From VBCK01 sp035939615 (GTDB lineage: Bacteria; Pseudomonadota; Gammaproteobacteria; Burkholderiales; Burkholderiaceae_F), in assembly GCA_035939615.1 (NCBI GenBank), contig DASZFP010000073.1:1-12457 (forward strand): a stretch of 12,457 bases of DNA, given 5' to 3'. Made by a program: the position numbers and the translations under genes. The notes below the pieces were generated by a model. That model did no database searches. It was not told the DNA's origin and saw only the letters and a list, made by a program, of their open reading frames with translations. How positions within the stretch are numbered: the stretch's first letter is position 1; every line of letters starts with the position of its first letter. Shown piece by piece: positions 1 to 7,523 of the stretch.

Positions 1-2781
1 CTCGCCCTGTCGGGCAAGGGATTGTCGGAGCAGCAGCTCTCGGATCTGGGCACCAACATGATCCGCACCCAGCTAGTCACGGTTCCTGGCGCCTCGCTGC
101 CACTGCCATTCGGCGGCAAGACGCGCGAGGTGCAGATCGACCTGGAGCCCGCCGCCCTGCAGGCGCGCGGCCTGTCGGGTCAGGACGTGGCGCTGGCACT
201 GGCGACCCAGAATCTGATCCTGCCGGCCGGCACGCAGAAGATCGGCCGGTTCGAATACACCATGCAGCTGAACAACTCGCCCGCCCAGATCACCGGACTG
301 GCCGACCTGCCGATCAAGGCCGTCAACGGCGCAACGATCTACCTGCACGACGTGGCGAACGTGCGCGATGGCTATCCGCCCCAGACCAATATCGTGCACG
401 TCGACGGCGCTCGCTCGGTTCTGCTGACCGTGGAAAAGAGCGGCGGTGCCTCCACGCTCGCGATCATCCAGGGCATCAAGGCGAAGATGGAACAGATCAA
501 GGCGAGCCTGCCGGATGCGCTGGTGGCCTCGCCGATCGGCGACCAGGGGGTGTTCGTGACCGGGGCGATCAGCAGCGTCGTGCGCGAAGGCGTGATCGCG
601 GCTGCCCTGACCAGCCTGATGATCCTGCTGTTCCTCGGCAGCTGGCGCTCCACCCTGATCATCGCCACGTCGATCCCGCTGTCGATCCTGGGCTCGGTCA
701 CGGTGCTGTCGGTCCTGGGGGAAACGCTGAACATCATGACCCTGGGCGGCCTCGCGCTGGCGGTCGGCATCCTGGTCGACGAGGCGACCGTCACGATCGA
801 GAACATCAACTGGCACCTGGAACAGGGCAAGGACGTCGAGCCGGCCATCCTCGACGGGGCGCAGCAGATCGTGACGCCCGCCTTCGTGTCGCTGCTGTGC
901 ATCTGCATCGTGTTCGTGCCGATGTTCTTCCTGCAGGGCGTCGCGCGCTACCTGTTCGTGCCGATGGCAGAAGCGGTGGTTTTTGCAATGATCAGCTCGT
1001 TCATCCTGTCGCGCACGCTCGTGCCGACCATGGCGAACTACCTGTTGCGCCGGCATGCATCGCACGCGGACGGCAGCGGCGCGCCGGCGTCACGCAACCC
1101 GCTGGTGCGCTTTCAGCGCGCCTTCGAGGATCGCTTTGAACGCATGCGGGCCTGGTATCGGGGGATCCTGCAGCTGGCGCTGCATCACCGCCGCGTCTTC
1201 ATGACCGGCTTCCTGGGCTTCGTGCTGGCTTCCTTCCTGCTGGTGCCGATGCTGGGCCGGAATTTCTTCCCGGCGGTCGACTCGGGGCAGATCCTGATGC
1301 ACGCACGCCTGCAGGTCGGAACGCGCGTGGAGGACAGTGCCAACGAGTTCGGCCAGATCGAGAACGTGATCCGCCAGGTCATTCCGCCGGCCGAGCTGGG
1401 CACGCTGGTCGACAACATCGGCATGCCCGTCAGCGGCATCAACCTGTCCTACAACAACACCGGCACCATCGGCGAGCAGGACGGTGATATCCAGATCTCG
1501 CTCGAACCGGTTCACCGTCCCACCGCCGAATACGTGCGCACGCTGCGGGAGCAGCTGCCCCTGCGCTTCCCGGGGGTTACGTTCTCCTTCCTGCCCGCCG
1601 ACATCGTCAGTCAGATCCTGAACTTCGGCAGCCCCGCCCCGATCGATCTGCAGGTGCGCGGACCCAACCTGCGCGCGGATTACGCCTACGCGGACGAGCT
1701 GTTGAGCCGCGTTCGCCTGGTGCCCGGCGTCGTCGATGCGCGCATCCAGGAGTCCCACACCAACCCCGGCTTCAACGTCGACGTGGATCGCGCCCGCGCG
1801 CAGTACGTCGGCCTCACCGAGCGCGACGTGACGAACAGCCTGCTGGTCATGCTGGCTGGCAGCAGCCAGGTGGCACCCACGTTCTGGCTGGACCCGACCA
1901 ACGGCGTGCAGTACCCGATCGTCATGCAGACCCCGCAGTACCAGGTCGATTCGCTCGGTGAACTGCAGAACCTGCCGGTCACCGCGACCGCAACCACGGG
2001 CGCCTCGGCCGTGCCGCAAGTCCTGGGAGGCCTGGCGAACATCAGCCGCACCAGCTCGAACGCGGTCATTTCGCAGTACGACATTGCGCCGATGGTCCAG
2101 ATCTACGCGACCACGCAGGGCCGCGACCTCGGCGCGGTGGCGGCCGACGTCAACAAGGTCGTGCAGGAAACGGCCAAAGACGCGCCGAAGGGAAGCCGGG
2201 TCGCACTGCTCGGCCAGGTGCAGACGATGAACAGTGCCTTTGCCGGACTTCTGTTCGGTCTGCTCGGTGCGATCGGGCTGATTTACCTGCTGATCGTGGT
2301 CAATTTCCAGTCCTGGAGCGATCCGTTCGTGATCATCACCGCCCTGCCGGCGGCCCTGGCGGGCATCGTATGGATGCTGTTCGCCAGTTCGACCCCATTG
2401 TCGGTGCCGGCCCTGACTGGAGCGATCATGTGCATGGGCGTTGCCACCGCCAACAGCGTACTCGTCATCAGCTTCGCGCGCGAGCGCCTCGACGAGCTGG
2501 GCGATCCGATCGCCGCCGCGCTCGAGGCCGGCTTTGTACGCTGCCGTCCCGTCCTGATGACCGCGCTCGCCATGATCATCGGCATGGCGCCGATGGCGCT
2601 GGGCCTCGGCGAGGGCGGCGAGCAGAACGCGCCGCTGGGTCGCGCGGTCATCGGCGGCCTGACTTTCGCAACCGTGGCCACCCTCATTTTCGTACCAGTC
2701 GTCTTCAGCATCGTGCACCGCAATTACAAGCGCCCTGCTGCGACGCCCTCTGCTGTCATCGGAGAACCCCATGTCGCCTGA
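1..2781 (+). CDS. RND efflux permease, inner-membrane proton antiporter (5' end outside window)
   Basis: This is the inner-membrane pump of a tripartite RND exporter (ACR_tran family), which uses the proton gradient to push substrates from periplasm or membrane through a tunnel to the outside. The reading frame is open from base 1, so about 926 residues are present and, by comparison with AcrB, roughly 140 N-terminal residues (first helix and part of the porter domain) lie upstream; the TTG at 22 is not the real start. Porter-domain sequence comes first, then the first helix bundle (about residues 190-340) with a VDEATVTIEN motif (D260, E261 at the AcrB D407/D408 positions), a long second periplasmic region, and a C-terminal helix bundle (about 750-905) with RPVLMTALAMIIG. 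The AcrB Lys940 position reads Ala (A817 in TANSVL). Substrate cannot be predicted; HAE-type organic substrates are more likely than metals. The end overlaps the adaptor gene by 11 bp, implying translational coupling. Confidence 0.95.
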   Translation, partial: LALSGKGLSEQQLSDLGTNMIRTQLVTVPGASLPLPFGGKTREVQIDLEPAALQARGLSGQDVALALATQNLILPAGTQKIGRFEYTMQLNNSPAQITGLADLPIKAVNGATIYLHDVANVRDGYPPQTNIVHVDGARSVLLTVEKSGGASTLAIIQGIKAKMEQIKASLPDALVASPIGDQGVFVTGAISSVVREGVIAAALTSLMILLFLGSWRSTLIIATSIPLSILGSVTVLSVLGETLNIMTLGGLALAVGILVDEATVTIENINWHLEQGKDVEPAILDGAQQIVTPAFVSLLCICIVFVPMFFLQGVARYLFVPMAEAVVFAMISSFILSRTLVPTMANYLLRRHASHADGSGAPASRNPLVRFQRAFEDRFERMRAWYRGILQLALHHRRVFMTGFLGFVLASFLLVPMLGRNFFPAVDSGQILMHARLQVGTRVEDSANEFGQIENVIRQVIPPAELGTLVDNIGMPVSGINLSYNNTGTIGEQDGDIQISLEPVHRPTAEYVRTLREQLPLRFPGVTFSFLPADIVSQILNFGSPAPIDLQVRGPNLRADYAYADELLSRVRLVPGVVDARIQESHTNPGFNVDVDRARAQYVGLTERDVTNSLLVMLAGSSQVAPTFWLDPTNGVQYPIVMQTPQYQVDSLGELQNLPVTATATTGASAVPQVLGGLANISRTSSNAVISQYDIAPMVQIYATTQGRDLGAVAADVNKVVQETAKDAPKGSRVALLGQVQTMNSAFAGLLFGLLGAIGLIYLLIVVNFQSWSDPFVIITALPAALAGIVWMLFASSTPLSVPALTGAIMCMGVATANSVLVISFARERLDELGDPIAAALEAGFVRCRPVLMTALAMIIGMAPMALGLGEGGEQNAPLGRAVIGGLTFATVATLIFVPVVFSIVHRNYKRPAATPSAVIGEPHVA

Positions 2782-3985
2782 ACCGTCAGTTCGCGTCGTA
2801 TCCGGCCGCGCCTTGCGCATTGCCGCTCTGGTGGCCGGCGCCATCGCCCTGCTGTTGGTCGGCAGCGGCATCGCCGCGCGCGCCGCCAGCAGCAGGCACT
2901 TGCGCCAGTGGACCAGCGCCAACGCCGAGCCCGTCGTCAGCGTCATGCAGCCCCAGCCCGGCGACAGTTCCTACGCGCTGGAACTGCCCGGGCGCCTCGA
3001 GGCTTACTCGCGTGCGCCGATCTACGCGCGCGTCAACGGCTACCTGAAAGACTGGAAGGTCGATATCGGCAGTGCGGTCCGGACCGGACAGGTGCTGGGC
3101 GAAATCGAAGCGCCCGATCTGGACCAGCAGCTGTCGCAGGCCAAGGCCGATCTGATGACCGCGCAGGCGAACGAGGCGCTCGCGAAGACGACCGCCGAGC
3201 GCTGGCAACGGCTGCTGAAGACCGACTCGGTCTCGGTTCAGGAAGTCGACATGAAGGTGGGCGACTTCGCCGCCAAGGAGGCGATCGTCAAGGCGGCCAG
3301 CGCGAACGTCGAACGCCTGCAGGTCCTGGAAGGATTCAAGCGCATGGTGGCCCCGTTCGACGGCATCGTCACGGCGCGGGACACGGACGTGGGCGCGCTC
3401 ATCAACGCGGGCAGCGGCAAGGGACTGGAGCTCTTTGTCGTCTCCGATGTCCACAAGCTGCGCCTGTACGTGAATGTGCCGCAGAACTATGTGGCGCAGG
3501 TGACCTCCGGCACCCAAGCGAAGGTGACCGTCCCGGAGCGCCCGGGGCAGACGTTCGCCGCCATCGTGGAGAGTTCATCCCAGTCGGTCGATCCGTCCTC
3601 GGGCGCCACGCTGGTGCAGCTCGGGGTGGATAACCAGGCCGGACAGCTGCTGCCGGGCGCGTTCGCCAACGTGCATTTCGATCTGCCGGTGGCCGCGGCC
3701 GACCTGAGCGTGCCCGCCAGCGCGCTGATCTTCGACCACCGCGGCGTGCGCGTGGCAACGGTCGGGCCGGACAACCGGATCGCCTTCAAGCCGGTCAGCA
3801 TCGCCCGCGATCTGGGCGATGTGGTTCAGATCTCCTCTGGGCTGGCCGCCAGCGACCGCATCGTCGACAGCCCGCCGGACGGAATCGGCAAGGGTGATCA
3901 GGTCCGGATCGCCACAGCCACGACGAACGGCGCCGCGGTCGCTGATGCGTCGACCCGGCCCTCCACGCAGGACAAGAGCCCATGA
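2771..3985 (+). CDS. RND efflux periplasmic adaptor (membrane fusion protein)
   Basis: This 404-residue adaptor links the inner-membrane permease to the outer-membrane channel. A short cytosolic N-terminus is followed by one membrane helix (about residues 15-35) with no lipobox, so it is probably anchored by the helix. The first half of the lipoyl-like domain is around 85-115 (ARVNGYLKDWKVDIGSAV), an alpha-helical hairpin rich in Ala, Lys and Gln spans about 115-185, and the second lipoyl half follows (MVAPFDGIVTARDTDVGALI, from about 192). A beta-barrel and a membrane-proximal domain lie C-terminal to these. The order permease, adaptor, outer-membrane factor differs from the adaptor-first layout of acrAB or mexAB-oprM. 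The ATG at 2771 has GGAG 6 nt upstream and lies inside the end of the permease gene; the stop overlaps the next start (ATGA). The low-complexity tail after residue 380 is probably disordered. Confidence 0.94.
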   Translation: MSPEPSVRVVSGRALRIAALVAGAIALLLVGSGIAARAASSRHLRQWTSANAEPVVSVMQPQPGDSSYALELPGRLEAYSRAPIYARVNGYLKDWKVDIGSAVRTGQVLGEIEAPDLDQQLSQAKADLMTAQANEALAKTTAERWQRLLKTDSVSVQEVDMKVGDFAAKEAIVKAASANVERLQVLEGFKRMVAPFDGIVTARDTDVGALINAGSGKGLELFVVSDVHKLRLYVNVPQNYVAQVTSGTQAKVTVPERPGQTFAAIVESSSQSVDPSSGATLVQLGVDNQAGQLLPGAFANVHFDLPVAAADLSVPASALIFDHRGVRVATVGPDNRIAFKPVSIARDLGDVVQISSGLAASDRIVDSPPDGIGKGDQVRIATATTNGAAVADASTRPSTQDKSP

Positions 3986-5541
3986 ATCCGTGCCGCCGCT
4001 TGGCAACCGTCGCTGCTGCCGCAGCCGTTCTGCTGGCTGGCTGCTCGACGGCTCCGAAGCTCACGATGCCGGACGTTCCGGTCGCCCCGGCCTACAAGGA
4101 AGCAGGGCCCTGGACTCCTGCGCAGCCGGCCGACAGCCTGCCGCGCGGCAACTGGTGGGCGATGTTCGGCGACGCCGACCTGAACGATCTGCAGGCGCGC
4201 CTGCTGGCGCACAGCCCCGACCTGGCGGCGGCGCTGGCGCGCTACAACCAGGCCAAGGCCTTCAGCGACCAGCTGCGCTCGGGTCTTTTTCCATCGCTGG
4301 TACTCGGCGCCAACGCGCAGCGCGATCGGCAGTCGGCCACGAGGCCGCTGCGCGGACTGACGCAACCGAACGACTACAACTCGCTCACAGCCGGCGTCGA
4401 AATCGACTACGAGTTCGATCTGTGGGGCCGCATTCGCAACGAAGTGAACGCCGGACGTGCCGAGGCCCAGGCCTACGCGGCCGATCTGGAGTCGGCCCGG
4501 TTGAGCCTGCAGGCCCAGCTCGCCGACGACTACCTCGTGCTGCGCGGACTCGATCGCCAGGTGGCCACGCTCGATGAGACCGTGAAAGCCTACCAAAGCG
4601 CGCTCGAGCTGACACAAACGCGCCACGACGGCGGCATCGCCTCGGGGCTGGATGTGGCGCGCGCGCAAACCCAGCTCGGCACGTCACGCTCGCTGGCGGC
4701 CCAAACGCTGGCTCTGCGCGCAGTGGCCGAACACGCGATCGCCGCCCTGATCGGCGAGTCGGCTTCCGAATTCTCGATCCCGCCGAAACTCGCGCAGATC
4801 GAGCTGCCGCAGGTACCGGTGGGCGTGCCGGCCACCTTGCTGCAGCGGCGACCCGATATCGCCGCCGCCCAGCGGCGCATCGCTGCGAGCAATGCCAGCG
4901 TCGGGGTGGCACGGGCCGCTTTCTTTCCGGACATCACGCTGAGTGCGCAGGCGGGGTATCAATCGACGGCGCCCGGCAACTGGATCTCGGCGCCGAACGT
5001 ATTCTGGTCGATCGGACCGTCGCTGCTGTTCACCCTGTTCGACGCCGGCAAGCGCAAGGCCCAGGTCGCCCAGGCCGAGGCGGCACTCGACGAGGCCGGA
5101 AGCGTCTACCGCGGCGTGGTGGTGACGGCCTTTCAGCAGGTGGAGGACAGCCTGGCGCTGGTGCACGACTATCGCGACGCGGCGGTCGAGGAGCACTTGG
5201 CCGTGACGGCGGCCGAGCGCTCGCTGGACTTCGCGCTGACCCGCTACCGCGAGGGCGAGGTGAGCTATCTCGAGGTGGTCACGTCGCAGACGATCACGCT
5301 GCAGACCCAGCTGGATTCCGTCAATCTCGACACGCGCGAGCTGCGCGCCAGCGTGGAGCTGATCCGCGCGCTGGGCGGCGGGTGGAACGCGGAACAAAGC
5401 CCAGCCCTGTCAGCGAACGCGGCCTCGCCGGCCAGACAGTACGACGCCCGCGACCAGAACGGCGATACAACCGAAAAACAGGATGGCGCCACCGACCAGC
5501 GGGGGCACGACGCCATAGCCCTTGAGCGCAGCGGTCAGTGA
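3982..5541 (+). CDS. Outer-membrane efflux factor, NodT/OprM family lipoprotein
   Basis: This 519-residue protein is the outer-membrane channel of the same pump. The N-terminus is a lipoprotein signal with lipobox LLAGC, lipidated on Cys21. Two OEP repeats follow: the first includes ARYNQAKAFSDQLRSGLFPS and the second PDIAAAQRRIAASNASVGVARAAFFPDITL, each giving a pair of beta strands and coiled-coil helices of the trimeric channel. The usual family end is near RALGGGW; here a further 51 residues of polar, low-complexity sequence follow. The last 132 bp, coding for 43 of those residues plus the stop, run antisense through a convergent small membrane-protein gene. That tail may be a read-through extension created by loss of an earlier stop. 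The ATG overlaps the adaptor stop by 4 bp, so the three pump genes should be one transcript and be translated in a coupled way. Confidence 0.94.
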   Translation: MNPCRRLATVAAAAAVLLAGCSTAPKLTMPDVPVAPAYKEAGPWTPAQPADSLPRGNWWAMFGDADLNDLQARLLAHSPDLAAALARYNQAKAFSDQLRSGLFPSLVLGANAQRDRQSATRPLRGLTQPNDYNSLTAGVEIDYEFDLWGRIRNEVNAGRAEAQAYAADLESARLSLQAQLADDYLVLRGLDRQVATLDETVKAYQSALELTQTRHDGGIASGLDVARAQTQLGTSRSLAAQTLALRAVAEHAIAALIGESASEFSIPPKLAQIELPQVPVGVPATLLQRRPDIAAAQRRIAASNASVGVARAAFFPDITLSAQAGYQSTAPGNWISAPNVFWSIGPSLLFTLFDAGKRKAQVAQAEAALDEAGSVYRGVVVTAFQQVEDSLALVHDYRDAAVEEHLAVTAAERSLDFALTRYREGEVSYLEVVTSQTITLQTQLDSVNLDTRELRASVELIRALGGGWNAEQSPALSANAASPARQYDARDQNGDTTEKQDGATDQRGHDAIALERSGQ

Positions 5542-5628
5542 CACGACGCCCAGAATGCCCCCCGTCGACCAGGCGTCGCTGACGAACATCTTGTAGACCC
5601 CGCCAGCCACCTCGCGCAGCATCGTCAT
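5410..5628 (-). CDS. Small two-helix membrane protein coupled to the COG4280 gene
   Basis: This 72-residue protein begins with an ATG that overlaps the stop of the upstream COG4280-type gene (ATGA, 4 bp). A longer in-frame version starting near 5733 would run deep into that gene and is unlikely. After a short amphipathic start (MTMLREVAGGVYKMFVSDAW) come two predicted membrane helices, about residues 18-35 and 43-64, then a basic RRGRVR tail, which by the positive-inside rule suggests both ends are cytoplasmic. I do not recognise a named family. The tight coupling argues for a partner or accessory subunit of the membrane protein before it. Its last 43 codons and stop lie opposite the 3' end of the efflux outer-membrane factor, with codon boundaries in register between strands. 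One of the two overlapping ends is therefore constrained by the other. Confidence 0.72.
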   Translation of the reverse strand: MTMLREVAGGVYKMFVSDAWSTGGILGVVSLTAALKGYGVVPPLVGGAILFFGCIAVLVAGVVLSGRRGRVR

Positions 5629-6374
5629 GGCGTGAGCACTCCGGTCGATCGCCGAACCCACTGCGTTGCGCCCAGGCCGACGACCAGGAATGCGGCACCG
5701 AAGAACAGGATCGTCAGATCCTCGCCCGGCCACGAGATTCCCAGACCCTCACCGGTCCAGAACACCCCGAACGCGCTCAGGATCACCCCCACCGCGAATT
5801 TGAGCGTGTTCGCGGGTACGCGCGCCAGCGGGCGGTGAACGATCGCCCCGATGCCCAGAACCACGATACAAGCGGCCAGGGCCCCGAGCGAAGCCGGAAC
5901 CAGCAAGCCGCGACCCGCGCCGACGGCGATCACGATGAACACGACTTCGAGGCCCTCGAGCAGCACCGCCTTGAAGGCGATGGCGCCCCCGAGCCAGTCG
6001 AAGCCGGCTCGATGTGGTGTAGCGGCATCGCTCAAGTTGGCCGCCTCGGCCTCGTACGAGGCGTCCTCATCGTGCAGCGCAATGATGCCCGCCCCGCGCA
6101 GCGCCGCCTTGCGCAGCCAGCCCATGCCAAACAGCAACAGCAAGGTGCCGATGACGAGCTTGAGCCATTGCATCGGGATCCGATCGAGCAGCGGTCCCAG
6201 GGTGGCCACGATCACGGCGAGCACCGCCAGCGCGGCTCCACATCCCACGATGGCGGAGCGCCAGCCGCGCAGCGTCCCCGCGGCCAGCACGATCGTGAAT
6301 GCCTCGACGAATTCGACCAGCGAAGCCAGGAAGGCGGCGCCCACTGCGGGCGCCGCGGTGGTGACGGAAATCAG
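5625..6374 (-). CDS. COG4280-type integral membrane protein with internal duplication, apparent CTG start
   Basis: This protein of about 249 residues and seven predicted helices resembles the uncharacterised COG4280 membrane proteins, which look distantly like FTR1 iron permeases. Two halves repeat each other at an offset of 119-120 residues: E21-F-V-E24 with IVLAAGTLRG matches E140-G-L-E143 with IVIAVGAGRG; RIP and LK (65-72) match RVP and LK (185-192); and G76, F82, G83 and W86 match G196, F202, G203 and W206. An acidic loop (about 100-125) with HDED joins the halves. Paired ExxE motifs in helices fit cation binding, but no substrate is established. The frame stays open upstream to about 6875 without family-like sequence. 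The best start is CTG at 6372-6374, 5 nt after GAAGGAG; the next usual start, a GTG at residue 11, has no comparable site and would begin 10 residues before E21. The stop overlaps the next gene. Confidence 0.8.
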   Translation of the reverse strand: MISVTTAAPAVGAAFLASLVEFVEAFTIVLAAGTLRGWRSAIVGCGAALAVLAVIVATLGPLLDRIPMQWLKLVIGTLLLLFGMGWLRKAALRGAGIIALHDEDASYEAEAANLSDAATPHRAGFDWLGGAIAFKAVLLEGLEVVFIVIAVGAGRGLLVPASLGALAACIVVLGIGAIVHRPLARVPANTLKFAVGVILSAFGVFWTGEGLGISWPGEDLTILFFGAAFLVVGLGATQWVRRSTGVLTP

Positions 6375-6505
6375 ACAGGCTCCTTCGAGCAGGTCTTCGC
6401 AACGATGCCGATGCCAATCGTAACAAGGCGCCCGCAGTGTCGAAACCCAGCCGAAATTCCGGTCGCGCCTAATCACGTCAGACGCATTATCACCGGAGAA
6501 GCACC
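6375..6505. other. Divergent intergenic region, COG4280 gene / His-rich gene
   Basis: These 131 bp must hold the promoters of two divergent transcripts. I find the two ribosome sites but no convincing -35/-10 pair on either strand. A TGATAAT on the minus strand near 6487-6493 looks like a -10 box but has no partner at 16-18 bp. Confidence 0.4.
6380..6386 (-). promoter_or_regulatory. Shine-Dalgarno GAAGGAG that decides a CTG start
   Basis: Read on the minus strand, GAAGGAG is followed after 5 nt by CTG ATT TCC. The family start normally reads MIS or similar just ahead of the first ExxE helix, so this site supports CTG as the initiation codon. No in-frame ATG, GTG or TTG lies at a suitable distance. 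Confidence 0.6.
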
Positions 6506-6982
6506 ATGAAGAGCATCCAATCGCCGGTCGCAAAGATCGTCCTGGCGCTTGCCGCACTACTGCCTGCGCTGCCCGCGCTGGCGCAACACCATGAAGAGGA
6601 GCATCACTTCGCGGCTTTCCACGAACGCGACGGGGGCCACGAGGACCATCGCTGGCACGGCGACATCGCGCGATTTCACGAACACGACTGGGGCCTGTGG
6701 CGCGGCGGGCGCTGGGTCCACGAAGACCACGACGGCCGTTTCGGCTGGTGGTGGATCGCAGGTGACGCCTGGTACTGGTACCCGGCGCCCATCTACCCAT
6801 ACCCGGATCCGTACCAGCCACCCGAGACCGTCGGGCAAGCTCCTTCGGATGCGCCACCGGCGGCCCCGATGCCAAAGACCTGGTACTTCTGCGAAGGTGC
6901 GAACGGCTACTACCCGTATGTGGCGAGCTGCCCCGGTGGATGGAAGGCCGTCCCTGCGAATCCTGAAGCGCCGCCCCAATAG
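6506..6982 (+). CDS. Secreted His-rich protein with C-terminal YFC...CPGGW motif
   Basis: This 158-residue protein has a Sec signal peptide (hydrophobic stretch about 11-25, likely cut after ALA26) and so should be periplasmic or surface exposed. The mature N-terminal region is strikingly rich in His, Glu and Asp: 12 histidines between residues 28 and 75, in runs such as QHHEEEHH, a composition that suits divalent metal binding. An aromatic Trp/Tyr/Pro-rich middle follows (about 81-106), then a C-terminal segment with two cysteines (C129, C142) in WYFCEGANGYYPYVASCPGG, which could form a disulfide. Small exported proteins ending in a similar YPYV-x-CPGGW motif are, as I recall, common in proteobacteria and of unknown function. 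GGAG sits 7 nt before the ATG. The gene is divergent from the COG4280 gene and begins a co-directional run reaching the DoxX gene. A metal-chaperone role is inference. Confidence 0.85.
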   Translation: MKSIQSPVAKIVLALAALLPALPALAQHHEEEHHFAAFHERDGGHEDHRWHGDIARFHEHDWGLWRGGRWVHEDHDGRFGWWWIAGDAWYWYPAPIYPYPDPYQPPETVGQAPSDAPPAAPMPKTWYFCEGANGYYPYVASCPGGWKAVPANPEAPPQ

Positions 6983-7036
6983 CCTGCTGGACGCCGAGAC
7001 CTCAAAACGAGCCGATCGACCAGCCAAGGAATCCAG

Positions 7037-7498
7037 ATGAACATGGTTCGACTTTTCAACCGCAAAGGGCACATCGCTGCCGGCATTTCATCGCTCGCGC
7101 TCCTGTGCGCCTGCGCGCAGATACCGACCGGTCCTTCGGTTGCCGTGATGCCGCCCCAAGACAAACCGATCGAAGTCTTCCAGGCAGAAGACCAGGCCTG
7201 CCGCGCCTACAGCGCGCAGTCGGCCGGCGCCGACCCGAACGACGCTGCTGCGAAGAGCATCGTCGGTTCGGCGGTCGTCGGAACCGCGATCGGTGCCGTG
7301 GCGGGCGCCGCGCTCGGTGGACACGCCGGTGCCGGCGCCGGCGTCGGGTTGCTTGCGGGTACCGCGGTCGGGGCGAGCAACGGCGCTGAAGCGCGCCGTA
7401 CCGTGCAGCAGCGCTACGACATCGCCTACGAGCAGTGCATGTACGCAAAGGGCAACCAGCTGCCCCCGGCCCGTGCCGGATATCGGTACGGGTTGTAA
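7037..7498 (+). CDS. Glycine-zipper outer-membrane lipoprotein
   Basis: This 153-residue protein carries a lipoprotein signal with lipobox LCAC, giving lipidated Cys26; Cys at position -2 of the box is unusual but tolerated. The centre (about residues 74-115) is a long Gly/Ala repeat, with VVGTAIGAVAGAALGGHAGA and more of the same, typical of glycine-zipper segments that insert in or pack against the outer membrane. The C-terminal part (QQRYDIAYEQCMYAKGNQLP) is a motif I recall from this group of hypothetical proteins. The role is unknown; related proteins are usually placed in envelope integrity or stress contexts. AAGGA stands shortly before the ATG. The gene is 54 bp after the His-rich gene and only 25 bp before the iron-sulfur subunit gene, so it probably shares their transcript. 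Confidence 0.83.
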   Translation: MNMVRLFNRKGHIAAGISSLALLCACAQIPTGPSVAVMPPQDKPIEVFQAEDQACRAYSAQSAGADPNDAAAKSIVGSAVVGTAIGAVAGAALGGHAGAGAGVGLLAGTAVGASNGAEARRTVQQRYDIAYEQCMYAKGNQLPPARAGYRYGL

Positions 7499-7523
7499 GG
7501 GTGCAACCACGGGATTTTCTCCA

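Noticed and set aside
1090..2946. 618-codon minus-strand open frame opposite the permease and adaptor genes
   Set aside because: It has the Arg/His/Gln/Asp-rich composition typical of antisense frames in high-GC genes, no family features, and it fully overlaps well-supported genes.
6451..6495. Loose inverted repeat CCGGT...ACCGG in the divergent region
   Set aside because: Five-base arms around a 28-base loop are expected by chance in GC-rich DNA and match no known operator.
5835..6509. Plus-strand open frames opposite the COG4280-type gene
   Set aside because: The minus-strand product has coherent membrane helices and an internal repeat; the plus-strand products are Gln/His/Arg or Ser/Thr-rich and featureless.
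6375..6875. N-terminal extension of the COG4280-type protein by up to 167 residues
   Set aside because: The added sequence is Arg/Pro-rich, runs antisense into the His-rich gene, and does not resemble the family; the ribosome site supports the shorter form.
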